From assembly GCA_944323045.1 (NCBI GenBank), contig CALUQX010000021.1, forward strand, positions 1 through 35,788: a stretch of DNA of 35,788 nt, given 5' to 3'. Made by a program: the position numbers and the translations under genes. This DNA is from Candidatus Gastranaerophilales bacterium. Lineage in GTDB: Bacteria; Cyanobacteriota; Vampirovibrionia; Gastranaerophilales; Gastranaerophilaceae. Below, piece by piece: positions 15,201 to 23,603 of this stretch. Each line of letters opens with the position of its first letter. Positions within the stretch are counted from its first letter, which is position 1. Under the pieces are notes generated by a model that saw only the letters and a list, made by a program, of their open reading frames with translations, searched no databases and was not told where the DNA came from.

Positions 15201-16086
15201 AGGTGCTAAAGGTATAAAAGTCCGCGGTACAGTTTCAAGTACAAATATTAATGTAGATAACAAAGATTCTCACATCATTCTCGGTGATGCAGCAAACAAA
15301 AGAACTGAAGCAAATCTTAAAGCTACAAAAGATGTAAACATCAATCTTGAAAACGGTTCTGTATTGAACGCCGGAACTAAAGATACATTAATTTCAACAG
15401 AAGGCGACTTAAATATCAAAGTTGATAACGGTAAAATCGGTGTTGAAACAGGTTCAAGCGGCGGCGGATACACTTACGGTCCTAACGCATCTCAAATAGA
15501 TACCTCAAAATCAATCAACATTGATGTCGCAGGCAAAATTAATGCAGAAACTAACGATACTTTAGGCACAACCGGTGACTATGTAATTAACCTTGCAAGC
15601 AAAGGTACTGATTTGAATGTTGACCACATCAAAGCAGACGGCAGAGTTATTCTTCTCTCTGATGTAGATGAACATGGCAACATTGGTTCAATCAAAAATG
15701 CAGCAGATGATGCAACAAGACCAAACATTGAGGCTAAAGGGTTCTCATTAATCTCTGCCGGTCAAATCGGTGAAGAAGGTAAAGAACTGACATTCAATGA
15801 TACAAACTACGCTTACAAATCAGATGTTCTTGCAATAGACGATATCAATATGAAAGCTCACGATGACAAATATGATAAAGCTGATGTAAGATATATGATT
15901 TCTAAAAACGGCAACATCAATGCTGAATTTACCGGTCTTGCAAGAGTAAAAGATACTTACGCAGGCGGCGGCAACATCAACATAACAAACCGTACAGGCA
16001 AAATGAACATTGAAAACTTAGGTTCAACTCCAAATACCGAAAGTACATACTTTGATTATGTTGACCAGATTATGCCTTTAGAATAA
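12274..16086 (+). CDS. large exported filamentous-haemagglutinin-like (LktA-type) adhesin
   Basis: A 1270-residue surface or secreted protein. Residues 1-30 form a signal peptide ending near NALA. Residues about 35-150 resemble the haemagglutination-activity (TPS) domain: GNFVLSEGDIAN, NININGIVNS, FISPKGMVVGASGVLNVGAL. Residues 288-904 are nine tandem units of about 67 residues, with recurring NTGxxGL, NGxIxNxNGxL and NNGSGL motifs, predicted to form a right-handed beta-helix. Residues 905-1270 continue as irregular repeats and a unique tail ending VDQIMPLE, with no recognised anchor or autotransporter domain. AGAGG lies eight bases before the ATG. A strong terminator follows. No TpsB partner is encoded nearby. 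The protein is short compared with Fusobacterium LktA, which exceeds 3000 residues. Confidence 0.85.
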   Translation: MNLISKKVILTAAITAGVLIPQTFALNALATDISGVEGNNGIYNINPELSKGDIGFRHYGNFVLSEGDIANLIFKYGAENVSKFVNLVDNTININGIVNSMRDGNFYDGHAIFISPKGMVVGASGVLNVGALSVMTPSQSDYKKYIDSNYEGNLATLEHGTADVTINGKVLSRGDINIIAKDATVTSNGALLAGINNTEALTSRSKVDMLFNSLVNATEMKTGNALALEDGNIVIKTEVRDGGINVAGLVKNNGKGDISLINNGSQDLRVVGKVENTQGNILLNNRQSNTVISGDITNADGNTTVINNKGELRIGSGSDINNKGELRLVNRGENGMTVNGNVKNDGVTLLSSNNGKVVINGKIDNQNGRLTVVNNGSGLEINDTAEISNNHEIKIANTGNEGFVMNGKIKNNGSTALTNWYGDFIIGGSIENENGKMNLSNAGPKMHLTDTSKVVNNGDLQIINSGTEGLTLDGTVENTSTTNIWSVKGDLDVNGTVANSNGKLTITNDGNALNIGENAIVMNDSSTVITNTGEGGLNHNGLVVNSGNTVVDNQAGDMNINGVLAQSGNRITVKNSGNALNINRQDEDNIGGIGAMNADVTIFNTGKGGTNISGIVNAMGEDQNISIVNQAGGLTLDGGLLNENGDISLSNTGDGAMYLTENSIIDNLNGKVGILNTSEKGARIDSNIRNNGITNITNRNGHLQTDAKIANQNGKLEIVNNGSGMTIGGNAHITNNNEIKIANTGKDGLTMKGNIENSGSTALSNWAGDFVISGKVENQDGKMNITSAQDSNGLHLTKEGQLINNNDELYVQNTGKNGMILDGEVKNNSSTTLYNLAGNMEVNGLVQNNGELMVSNKGSNLTVGKDAIIKNDGKTTIRNTGIKGMNIDGTIINENDVVNVENRAGTLNMSKDAQIINRKADINIKNQSAAAMNLDGSIYNLEGDDINVESSSEKGGMIIGSNALLSTSGDVNLKNTGAKGIKVRGTVSSTNINVDNKDSHIILGDAANKRTEANLKATKDVNINLENGSVLNAGTKDTLISTEGDLNIKVDNGKIGVETGSSGGGYTYGPNASQIDTSKSINIDVAGKINAETNDTLGTTGDYVINLASKGTDLNVDHIKADGRVILLSDVDEHGNIGSIKNAADDATRPNIEAKGFSLISAGQIGEEGKELTFNDTNYAYKSDVLAIDDINMKAHDDKYDKADVRYMISKNGNINAEFTGLARVKDTYAGGGNINITNRTGKMNIENLGSTPNTESTYFDYVDQIMPLE
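13135..14985 (+). repeat. nine-unit 67-codon repeat array inside the adhesin
   Basis: Units begin at residues 288, 355, 422, 489, 556, about 632, 701, 768 and 838 and are mostly exactly 67 residues long. Units at 355, 422 and 489 are most similar to units at 701, 768 and 838 respectively, for example NGSTALTNWYGDF against SGSTALSNWAGDF. This suggests that a block of five units was duplicated. The DNA copies have diverged, so the duplication is not recent. Confidence 0.75.
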
Positions 16087-16109
16087 TTAAAGAGCAAATA
16101 ACAAAAAGA

Positions 16110-16149
16110 AAATACAGGCGTTGAAATAAGCGCCTGTATTTCTTTTTTA
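16110..16149 (+). terminator. intrinsic terminator of the adhesin gene
   Basis: AAATACAGGCG (16110-16120) and CGCCTGTATTT (16131-16141) form a perfect 11-bp stem with a 10-base loop, followed by a T-rich run to 16149. It begins 23 bases after the stop codon. Confidence 0.92.
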
Positions 16150-16318
16150 TATGCATTGTTAAAGGCATAAAATATTAGTTAATAATCGCGTTGGATATAT
16201 TACAAAATGCACAATAATCAAATATGCTCCGGTTTCAGACCTATAAAATAGAGATTCGTGCAGACATTACGACCGGTTACAAATGCACGTGAAATAATAT
16301 CACAGAATATCGACATTC

Positions 16319-16350
16319 AAAAAAGCCCCTGACATATCAGAGGCTTTTTG
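16319..16350. terminator. bidirectional terminator downstream of the S41 protease gene
   Basis: A stem AAAAAGCC-C-CTGA / TCAG-A-GGCTTTTT with one C/A mismatch closes a short loop. It has a T run on both strands and ends two bases before the protease stop codon, so it serves the minus-strand gene and would also stop rightward transcripts. Confidence 0.85.
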
Positions 16351-16352
16351 AA

Positions 16353-17579
16353 TTAATTATTCTTTACTGCAAAGGTATTTGTTCCGGTCATTTTGGATAA
16401 AACTTCTATCGCTTTTTTCAGTTGTACGTCGTTTTTGTTCTTAACATCTTCTTCAGTCAATTCAACAACTATATCCGGTGTTATACCTTTTTTATTGATA
16501 TCTGTATCATTAGGAGTCAGATATTTTTCTATTGTGACATGTAATGCAGTATCACAAGGCAGCTTTACAATATCTTGCACTAATCCTTTACCGAAAGATT
16601 GTTCACCGATAATAACAGCTCTGCCATTGTCTTTCATTGCGCCTGAAAAAATTTCGCTTGCTGAAGCTGAGCCTTTATTTATCAACACTACGACAGGTTT
16701 TTTTGTATAAGTTCCGCGAGTAGCACTTTGAGTTTTTTTATAGTTATCGCGGTCAACAGTACTTACAATCTTACCACCGTCAAGGAACATATCCGAAATA
16801 TAAATTGCATTGCTCAACAAACCGCCAGGATTTGAACGCAGGTCAATGATATAACCTTTTTTGTCCTGTGTATTATTCAGGATTTCGCCAAATTCCTGCG
16901 TTGCGTTTCTGTTCATAAAAGAACTTAATCTGATATAGCAAAACTCATCCGGAATTTTCGTTTCTATAGGTAATTTTTGAGAAATAGATTTTAATTCTAT
17001 TTTTGCTCTCATTATACTATATTTTTTAGGTTCCATATCTTTGCGTTTGATAAGCAGTGTTACATATGTTCCTTCTTTGCCGCGGATTTTGTCGGCGGCT
17101 TTGTCAACGGTTATACCTTTTGTGCTGACGCCGTCAATTTCAAGAATTTCGTCATCAGCAAGCAGACCTGCCTTTTCTGCCGGAGTATCTTCAATAGGCG
17201 CAATTACCATTAATTTGCCGTCTTTCATTCCGATTTGAACACCAATACCTTTTAAAGAACCTACAATTTGACTGGTTTCTTCAGCAAATTCTTTAGGGTC
17301 TAAAAATCTTGTATAAGGATCATTTAAACTCGCGACCATCGTTTCAATAGCGACATAGGCATCTTCATCTGTTAATAATTGTTTATCATATTTGTGACGC
17401 CATTTGTTCCAATCCTGTTCATTGTTAGTTTGATCAACATATTTTGCATTAATCAAACGCCATACATTATCATACAGTTCAACAGGTGTGTATGCAAACA
17501 CATTGTTTTTAACCACGCATCCGAAAAGAAGAACGAATGCTCCAAGTGATATAATGCTTTTTTTCATAAAGTTTCTCAT
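16353..17579 (-). CDS. ctpA: C-terminal processing protease, S41 family, probable lipoprotein
   Basis: A 408-residue serine protease of the CtpA/Prc family acting in the periplasm. The N-terminus has a lipoprotein signal with lipobox LLFGC (Cys21). A PDZ domain (about 105-190, with GIGVQIG and GLLADDEILEIDG) precedes the tail-specific protease domain. LRSNPGG near 247, GSASASEIFSG near 303 and GEQSFGKGLVQ near 325 give the Ser/Lys dyad, by alignment with CtpB about Ser306 and Lys331. Lipid anchoring places it on the inner or outer membrane. The ATG at 17579 has GGAGG about 12 bases upstream; the ATG four codons later has none. A promoter with extended -10 lies about 130 bases upstream, giving a long leader. 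Confidence 0.92.
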   Translation of the reverse strand: MRNFMKKSIISLGAFVLLFGCVVKNNVFAYTPVELYDNVWRLINAKYVDQTNNEQDWNKWRHKYDKQLLTDEDAYVAIETMVASLNDPYTRFLDPKEFAEETSQIVGSLKGIGVQIGMKDGKLMVIAPIEDTPAEKAGLLADDEILEIDGVSTKGITVDKAADKIRGKEGTYVTLLIKRKDMEPKKYSIMRAKIELKSISQKLPIETKIPDEFCYIRLSSFMNRNATQEFGEILNNTQDKKGYIIDLRSNPGGLLSNAIYISDMFLDGGKIVSTVDRDNYKKTQSATRGTYTKKPVVVLINKGSASASEIFSGAMKDNGRAVIIGEQSFGKGLVQDIVKLPCDTALHVTIEKYLTPNDTDINKKGITPDIVVELTEEDVKNKNDVQLKKAIEVLSKMTGTNTFAVKNN

Positions 17580-17705
17580 TCTTTAATTTTTCCTCCAAAA
17601 ACTCTTAATTCCTACCAGCGGTTGTACAACTTACAAGATATAAGATGTTTTTTTGAAAAAAAAGTTTCCGAAATTTTCTGCCGGTTATAAAAGTTTTCTA
17701 TTTAG

Positions 17706-17714
17706 ATTATAGCA
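17706..17714 (-). promoter_or_regulatory. extended -10 promoter of the S41 protease gene
   Basis: On the minus strand this reads TGCTATAAT, a perfect extended -10. The expected transcript start near 17699 gives a leader of about 120 bases with GGAGG before the ATG. The leader holds T-rich and A-rich tracts around 17647-17670 but no recognised RNA motif. Confidence 0.65.
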
Positions 17715-17731
17715 CAATATTAAAAAATTTG

Positions 17732-18517
17732 TTATTGTTTTTTGAAAAAGTCTATGACAACTATTTCCGGCGGACAGTTGAATCGCATAGCGAGAATGCT
17801 TGTGCCAAGCCCGCGGGAGACAAACATCGTTTTATTATTTTCTTTTATTAATCCGTAGGCGTACTTGTTACCGTAAATTGAGGGAACAATAAAAGGTTTC
17901 ATAAACGGGAAGACGATTTGTCCGCCGTGCAGATGACCGGCAAGGACAAGTAAAATGTTTTCATCATCTAAATCCGGAAAAGTGTCAGGCGAATGTGTTA
18001 ACAAAACAGTCGGGAATGATGTATTTGCAAGTGCTTTTGAAATATCTGCCCTGCCTGTTTGAATATCGTCAAGCCCTGCTATATATAGATTATTTACTTT
18101 AATATTTTCATTAACCAGAACTTTTATCCCGTTTTTTTCTAATGCCTGAACAGTTTCTTCTTTACCCTGCCAGCCGTCATGGTTGCCTATTATTCCGATT
18201 GTTGGAGCATTGATGTTTCCGAGTTCACGTGCTATATCCTGCACCGGCATAGAACGCCCTTTTCTGTGTCCGTTCACATAATCCCCGCCCAGAAGAACAA
18301 TATCAGGTTTTTGTCTGTTGATTGTTCGTACAAGTTTTTTCAGGCGTGGCATTTCGTATGGCTTTATATGCAAATCAGTGGCAAAAACAATGCGCGTGTT
18401 CTGCAGCTGCTCACATTCGACTTTTAGCCTTTTTACAAATAACAAATTTGGCTCAACAATTAATGCCCAAATTAGTAATATTAAAATAAATCCAATGACA
18501 TAATTAAAAAAATTCAT
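17732..18517 (-). CDS. membrane-anchored metallophosphoesterase, YkuE/LpxG-like
   Basis: A 261-residue calcineurin-type phosphoesterase with one N-terminal transmembrane helix (residues about 5-22). All metal-binding motifs are present in order: FATDLHI (DxH), LLGGDYVNG (GD), IIGNHDGW (GNHD), LLTHSPD (H) and LAGHLHGGQ (GHxH). This subgroup includes YkuE and the UDP-2,3-diacylglucosamine hydrolase LpxG; which reaction it performs cannot be read from the motifs. No Shine-Dalgarno sequence precedes the ATG at 18517; an extended -10 ends six bases before it. Confidence 0.9.
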   Translation of the reverse strand: MNFFNYVIGFILILLIWALIVEPNLLFVKRLKVECEQLQNTRIVFATDLHIKPYEMPRLKKLVRTINRQKPDIVLLGGDYVNGHRKGRSMPVQDIARELGNINAPTIGIIGNHDGWQGKEETVQALEKNGIKVLVNENIKVNNLYIAGLDDIQTGRADISKALANTSFPTVLLTHSPDTFPDLDDENILLVLAGHLHGGQIVFPFMKPFIVPSIYGNKYAYGLIKENNKTMFVSRGLGTSILAMRFNCPPEIVVIDFFKKQ

Positions 18518-18523
18518 AAGTAA

Positions 18524-18532
18524 ATGATATCA
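18524..18532 (-). promoter_or_regulatory. extended -10 promoter, leaderless start of the phosphoesterase gene
   Basis: On the minus strand this reads TGATATCAT, an extended -10 with 5 of 6 matches to TATAAT. It ends exactly six bases before the ATG at 18517 and no ribosome binding site lies between. Confidence 0.5.
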
Positions 18533-18651
18533 CATATTGTTTTTTATTATGTAAATATTTGTAACAGATTTCAAAAAATGAATTAAAAAATCAAAGTAAT
18601 ATAACAATAAAGCCGATTTTATCTATATCAATTTAAATTTTAGGAAAAATT

Positions 18652-20502
18652 ATGGGTTTATCCGCATCACAAGCACGATTATTAAGTATAACCGCGCGTT
18701 TGACGCAGAATGAGGCGAGGTCTCAGTTAATTACTAATGCAAAATTGAGACTTGCTGACAAAACTAGTGAAGTGAGTTTAGATTATTTAGAGGCATTAAA
18801 CTCAACCCAATTTATTTATACAAATTATGATAAATCCGGCACAAAAGAGCATTATGCGTTCAATTTTGGCACAGTAACCAGATTTAGTGATATTAAAAAC
18901 CAGTATGGGTTTGTTGACAGTGTAGGAAGACTTTTAGTGCTGGAATCAGATGCAGGAAATTATGAAAAAAGTGCTACACTTGCCGATTTTTTAAGCTGTT
19001 ACGACATTGGAGAAACAAACAATCCTGAACGTGATATGGCATTAGACGAAATTTACGGTGAAGAATTCGGTGAGTGGTATGATGATGACAACCCGCATGA
19101 CTGGCTGGATAAAGTGCATGGAAGTACAAACGATTTAATCAATGATATGGTAACCAATAGCGGCACCGGTACTCCTACTTTCAATGAGACCCTCATAAAT
19201 GACGAGGCAGCATACAATAAGTGGAAAGAAGACCTTATTAACTCGGTTGATGCAATAGAAAATGAGGACAATAAATCTGAAGGGCTTTACAATACATGGC
19301 GTGATGCCATAAAAGATGTACCTGAATTTATAGAAAAACCTGTTGCTCCGGGTACTCCGCCTACACCGCCGACACCGCCAAACCCTGATGATTTCAAAGT
19401 TATGGAAGATTTTGTACAGTATGTTGTAGATGGTCAGTGTTATGGTCTTGCAGAGAGCGGAAATAACTGTTATATGCACGTTTTATCAGACTTGTTAGGA
19501 CCCGGACAGCATACTACATCAAGCGGTCAGACTTTTGAGGTAATCCAGTCCTCCAGTTGGGATTGGAACACATGTCACGTTGGGTCATCAGGTCACACTT
19601 ACGGCGGGCAGATTGATGCTGTTAGAGACATAATAAATACAACGCCTTGTCAGGATGATCCGAGCAAAACAATTTATCAAAAAATCGTCGACTTTTTGTG
19701 GGATACTCATGGCGATTATGACGGCTCAGCCACCGGCGGCGCCGCAACTCAGGAAAACCTTGACAAATTCTTTGAAATTATTCACGTAGACCTTGCCGCG
19801 GCAAAAGATACAACCGCATGGGATGAGGCTATGGATAAATATAATGAAGAATATCAGGATTATCTTGAGCGGCTGGACGAATATAATAAAGAAATGGATG
19901 AATATAATGAGGCACTTGACTACTGGGAAAAAGTATTTCTTGGAGAGTTAGAGGCATGGAATAACAGTATACAAAGCTCTCGCGAAAAGTATCAAGAGGC
20001 AATAGATAATCTTCCGCCTGCTACCATTCCTGATGAAGAGGATCCGAAATATCAGTGGTATACAAATCTCTGGTTCAGAATGGGCGGTATTGCTGATAAC
20101 AAAAAAGAACCTCATCAGAATAATTATAAAATACTTGAAGACTATTATGTTTATAACGAAGACTGGTTAAAGTTTGCGCTTGAACACGGAATTGTCACCA
20201 TGGAACAGGTGCAGTATCAAGAAGAAGGCGAAACTATTGCAGAAGAAATGAATCAATATGCATGGGTTGCTATCCAATACAACAACTGTGTTGATATGTA
20301 TGAAGAGTCAGATGACCTTGAAATATCTATGGCTCATGCGGCTTATCAAGACAAAACAAAAGAAATTCAAGGACTTGATAAAGAATATGATTCTGATTTG
20401 AAAAAACTTGATGTGGAACACAATGCCCTGCAAACAGAATATGATTCTTTGAAATCAGTTATAGAAAAGAATGTTGAACGCTCATTTAAAGCTTTTTCAT
20501 AA
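18652..20502 (+). CDS. large acidic protein of unknown function with proline-rich linker and coiled-coil regions
   Basis: A 616-residue protein with no Sec signal or membrane segment. Residues 1-50 (starting MGLSASQARLL) are helical and Arg/Leu-rich, like a lineage-type N-terminal module I associate with gut Melainabacteria. Residues about 120-225 are rich in Asp, Glu and Trp. A proline-rich linker (PPTPPTPPNPDDF near 232-245) leads to a cysteine-containing segment (CYGLAESGNNCYMHV, TCHVGSSGHTYGG) at about 255-330. The C-terminal third is predicted coiled coil, with repeated DEYNKEMDEYNEALDY-type heptads and a final helix near 575-616. The start has AGGA six bases upstream. I recognise no enzyme motif. 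A structural, surface or appendage role is possible. Confidence 0.75.
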   Translation: MGLSASQARLLSITARLTQNEARSQLITNAKLRLADKTSEVSLDYLEALNSTQFIYTNYDKSGTKEHYAFNFGTVTRFSDIKNQYGFVDSVGRLLVLESDAGNYEKSATLADFLSCYDIGETNNPERDMALDEIYGEEFGEWYDDDNPHDWLDKVHGSTNDLINDMVTNSGTGTPTFNETLINDEAAYNKWKEDLINSVDAIENEDNKSEGLYNTWRDAIKDVPEFIEKPVAPGTPPTPPTPPNPDDFKVMEDFVQYVVDGQCYGLAESGNNCYMHVLSDLLGPGQHTTSSGQTFEVIQSSSWDWNTCHVGSSGHTYGGQIDAVRDIINTTPCQDDPSKTIYQKIVDFLWDTHGDYDGSATGGAATQENLDKFFEIIHVDLAAAKDTTAWDEAMDKYNEEYQDYLERLDEYNKEMDEYNEALDYWEKVFLGELEAWNNSIQSSREKYQEAIDNLPPATIPDEEDPKYQWYTNLWFRMGGIADNKKEPHQNNYKILEDYYVYNEDWLKFALEHGIVTMEQVQYQEEGETIAEEMNQYAWVAIQYNNCVDMYEESDDLEISMAHAAYQDKTKEIQGLDKEYDSDLKKLDVEHNALQTEYDSLKSVIEKNVERSFKAFS

Positions 20503-20541
20503 AAAAAATAAATTCTGCAACAGGACATGACTTAAGTTTAA

Positions 20542-20579
20542 AATTAAAAAAGTCCCGAAATTTCGGGACTTTTTTAATT
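20542..20579. terminator. perfect 38-bp palindromic bidirectional terminator
   Basis: The two 19-base halves (20542-20560 and 20561-20579) are exactly complementary, with a GTCCCGAAA / TTTCGGGAC core flanked by A and T runs. It ends transcription of the + strand 616-residue protein gene and of the minus-strand rpoD, whose stop codon begins at 20581. Confidence 0.95.
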
Positions 20580-20580
20580 A

Positions 20581-21681
20581 TTATGTTTCAACGTATTCTC
20601 TCAGACGTTTACTACGGTTCGGGTGACGCAGTTTTCTTAAAGCTTTTGCTTCAATTTGTCTAATACGTTCACGGGTTACGCCGAAGAGTTGACCTACTTC
20701 TTCCAAAGTTCTCTGGCGTCCGTCGTCCATACCGAAACGTAGTCTCAAAACATCGCGTTCACGCGGAGAAAGTGTGCATAAAACTTCTGCCAAATCTTCT
20801 CTCAAAAGTTCTGATGCAACTGTTTTAATCGGAGCATCTGCCTCTTTGTCTTCAATAAAATCACCTAAACGTGAATCTTCTTCTTTACCGATAGGAGTTT
20901 CTAATGATAAAGGTTCCTGCGCAATTTTGATTATTTCACGGAGTTTCGGGATAGAAACATTCATTTCAATAGCAAGTTCGTCTTCGGTTGGTTTTCTTGA
21001 CAGTTCCTGAGCGAGACGTCTTGTTACTTTTTTCAGCTTGTTGATAGTTTCAACCATATGTACCGGAATACGGATAGTTCTAGCCTGATCAGCAATGGCT
21101 CTTGTTATAGCCTGTCGAATCCACCATGTTGCATATGTTGAAAATTTGAATCCTCTTTCATGGTCAAATTTTTCTGCCGCACGAATAAGACCGAGGTTGC
21201 CTTCCTGAATAAGGTCTAAGAACAGCATGCCGCGTCCTACATATTTTTTGGCAATACTTACAACCAGACGCAAGTTTGCCTGTACGAGTTTTCTTTTTGC
21301 AATCGCACCAGGTGTGCCGCCTTCAAGAATCTTTCTTGCCAATTCAATTTCTTCATTTGCAGAAAGAAGTTTAATACGACCAATTTCTCTTAGATATAAT
21401 CTTACAGGGTCATCAACCGCTACACCTTTAGGCAGGTCAAAGTCAGATTGTTCCTGTTCATCCTGATTATTAATCATGTAGATATCTTCAATGCTTATTT
21501 TGTGTTCCATTTTAGCTGTAACGATATCTTCGATGTTATCAGTGCTTATATCTACATTCATATAATTTACGTTATCACGATCAGAAGCAATACCTGCTTC
21601 TTCATCTAAATCGTGGAGGTCAAGATTATCTTCTTCCATGACGCTTACAATAGAAGATCCCGGTTGTCTTTTTTTAGTCAT
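20581..21681 (-). CDS. rpoD: primary sigma factor RpoD/SigA
   Basis: A 366-residue group 1 sigma-70 factor. After a short acidic N-terminal region (residues 1-85, much shorter than E. coli region 1.1 and its insertion), region 1.2 starts at [12 protein letters not shown]. Region 2 is complete, with [28 protein letters not shown] and the -10 recognition segment [19 protein letters not shown]. Region 3 begins [16 protein letters not shown], and region 4 ends in [19 protein letters not shown], which reads the -35. Its start overlaps dnaG by 8 bases and GGAG lies within the end of dnaG, so translation is probably coupled. This is the conserved dnaG-rpoD arrangement. Confidence 0.97.
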   Translation of the reverse strand: MTKKRQPGSSIVSVMEEDNLDLHDLDEEAGIASDRDNVNYMNVDISTDNIEDIVTAKMEHKISIEDIYMINNQDEQEQSDFDLPKGVAVDDPVRLYLREIGRIKLLSANEEIELARKILEGGTPGAIAKRKLVQANLRLVVSIAKKYVGRGMLFLDLIQEGNLGLIRAAEKFDHERGFKFSTYATWWIRQAITRAIADQARTIRIPVHMVETINKLKKVTRRLAQELSRKPTEDELAIEMNVSIPKLREIIKIAQEPLSLETPIGKEEDSRLGDFIEDKEADAPIKTVASELLREDLAEVLCTLSPRERDVLRLRFGMDDGRQRTLEEVGQLFGVTRERIRQIEAKALRKLRHPNRSKRLREYVET

Positions 21682-23560
21682 TCATTTTCTCCAATTTTAA
21701 TCTTTTATTTATTTTATCTCGTAGTTGCATTTGAATTTTCAGGGCTTCGGTTTCGTTATCATTTGCACTATTATATAAATTACGCATTTTTTCTTTTTCT
21801 TCATCCTTCTGACACTGTATTATTTTATTTATGTTTTCCCTTATTATATTTTGGAAATCTCTGTCATCCAGATTGTTGAAAGTTTCAGAAATACTGATTA
21901 AATCGGTTATCAGGTTTTGTATTTCCGGATTATCAAGAAAAGCTGTATACAGATTTTCTATCAATTCCTTTACATTATTTACGGAGTTGGTCAATTTGTC
22001 AATTGTAGATTTTACAATTATTAACATTTCGTCTGTAAATTGCGTATCGCCAATCATTTCGTTTATTTGTTGAAAGGTGAAATGACTGTCGGGTACTAAA
22101 AAAACACTCAATAAATTTTTTTGCGCTTTTTCAGAGATTGATACATTTTTCTTAACAATCCTGTTTATTTCAGGACTGGCAATAGTTTCAAGCGATTTTG
22201 ACTTTTTAATTTCTCTATATAAAGCGTCTTCGTTGATATCAAGAGCACCGGCAACCATTTTTATGTATTCGGACTGGATAATCTCGTTGTTTATTTCCTG
22301 CAAAACAGGTATAAGTTCTTTAATGAAACGCGTTTTATCAATAGGCGTTTTAAGTTCTTTTTTATGGCTGAGGAGACTGTTGACTTGAAAATCTATTAAA
22401 AGCGGTGCATTTTTCATGTATTCTTTATAGCTTTCTGCTCCGACAGAACGAATGAATTCATCCGGATCTTTGCCTTCCGGCGGGGCTATGACTCTTATTT
22501 CACAGGCATAACGGTCATCAGAGGTTGAAATATAGCTTTCGTCAAACTGTTTTATGTTGCCGAGCCCTTGAAACGCTTCTTTAATGAGTTCTGCATTGCG
22601 GTTAGTTGCCTTTTGTCCTGCTGAATCTGTATCAAAAGACAGATAGATTTTTCTTGATTTCAGATAGCGTGAAAGCAGTCTTATGTGTTCTGCAGTGAGG
22701 GATGTTCCGCAGGTTGCAACTGCATTTGTTATACCGTGAGCCTGCGCTGAAATTACATCAAAATAACCTTCCATAAGTATTACGCAATCATCTTCTTTTA
22801 TGGTGTCTTTTGCTGTGTAAAGTCCGAACAGCAGTTTACTTTTGTTGTATATTAAAGAATCGGACGAATTCAGGTATTTTGGTGACTGATCGCTGTCTAT
22901 AGCTCTTGCGCCAAAGGCTACATAATCCCCGAATTCATTTTGAATAGGGATTGTAATTCTGTGTCTGAAACGGTCAAGATATCCCTGGTTGCGGGATTGT
23001 ACAATCAAGCCGGCTTTTTCCAGTACCTCATCAGAAAATTTAGCTTTTAAAAGTTCATAAAGTTTTGTCGGCGCTTTTGATGCAAGCCCGATTGAGTATT
23101 TTTGAATTATGTCTTTGGTTATGCCTCTGTTTGACAGATATTCCATAACCTTTAATGTATCAGGACTTTTATCCTGCAAAAGATAGGTATTATAATATTC
23201 AGCGGCTTTCTGACATGCGCTCATCATCTGGTCTTTAAGTTCTTTGGAGCCTTCTTTGTGAATACGTGCCGGCATTTCGAGCCCGAAACGTTCGGCAAGT
23301 TCGGTTATCACATCCATAAAGTCTCTGTTTTCTGTTTTCATGATAAAACTAAGCGCATCACCGCCCTCACCGCAGCCAAAACATTTGTAGATACCTAAAC
23401 GCGGGTTAACAGAAAATGACGGGGTTTTTTCTTTATGAAAAGGACACAAGCCCCAGTAGTGATTACCGTTTTTTTTCAGAATAACTTTTTCAGATACAAC
23501 ATCGACTATATTTAATCTTTCTTTAATTTGTTGAACGAGTTCTTCAATAGTTTTAGCCAT
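21674..23560 (-). CDS. dnaG: DNA primase
   Basis: A 628-residue replication primase. The N-terminal CHC2 zinc finger uses C39, H42, C60 and C63 ([23 protein letters not shown]). The Toprim catalytic core has LMEGYFDVI and SFDTDSAGQ near residues 265-310, preceded by [10 protein letters not shown] and GARAI. The C-terminal DnaB-interacting part (about 440-628) is weakly conserved and helical, as usual. The start at 23560 has no Shine-Dalgarno sequence; an extended -10 (TGTTAAAAT) ends six bases before it, which suggests leaderless transcription of the dnaG-rpoD operon. Confidence 0.97.
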   Translation of the reverse strand: MAKTIEELVQQIKERLNIVDVVSEKVILKKNGNHYWGLCPFHKEKTPSFSVNPRLGIYKCFGCGEGGDALSFIMKTENRDFMDVITELAERFGLEMPARIHKEGSKELKDQMMSACQKAAEYYNTYLLQDKSPDTLKVMEYLSNRGITKDIIQKYSIGLASKAPTKLYELLKAKFSDEVLEKAGLIVQSRNQGYLDRFRHRITIPIQNEFGDYVAFGARAIDSDQSPKYLNSSDSLIYNKSKLLFGLYTAKDTIKEDDCVILMEGYFDVISAQAHGITNAVATCGTSLTAEHIRLLSRYLKSRKIYLSFDTDSAGQKATNRNAELIKEAFQGLGNIKQFDESYISTSDDRYACEIRVIAPPEGKDPDEFIRSVGAESYKEYMKNAPLLIDFQVNSLLSHKKELKTPIDKTRFIKELIPVLQEINNEIIQSEYIKMVAGALDINEDALYREIKKSKSLETIASPEINRIVKKNVSISEKAQKNLLSVFLVPDSHFTFQQINEMIGDTQFTDEMLIIVKSTIDKLTNSVNNVKELIENLYTAFLDNPEIQNLITDLISISETFNNLDDRDFQNIIRENINKIIQCQKDEEKEKMRNLYNSANDNETEALKIQMQLRDKINKRLKLEKMND

Positions 23561-23566
23561 ACTTAC

Positions 23567-23575
23567 ATTTTAACA
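23567..23575 (-). promoter_or_regulatory. extended -10 promoter of the dnaG-rpoD operon, leaderless start
   Basis: On the minus strand this reads TGTTAAAAT, an extended -10 with TAAAAT, ending six bases before the dnaG ATG. It lies in the 43-base gap after the histidine kinase gene, so the operon can be transcribed independently of it. Confidence 0.5.
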
Positions 23576-23603
23576 CAAAAGTATTTTGAGAACAATTTAA
23601 CTT

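Noticed and set aside
12720..15473. Several open frames of 65-130 codons on the minus strand inside the adhesin gene
   Set aside because: They are by-products of the repetitive Asn/Gly-rich codons on the + strand, have no ribosome binding sites and repeat with the same period as the adhesin units.
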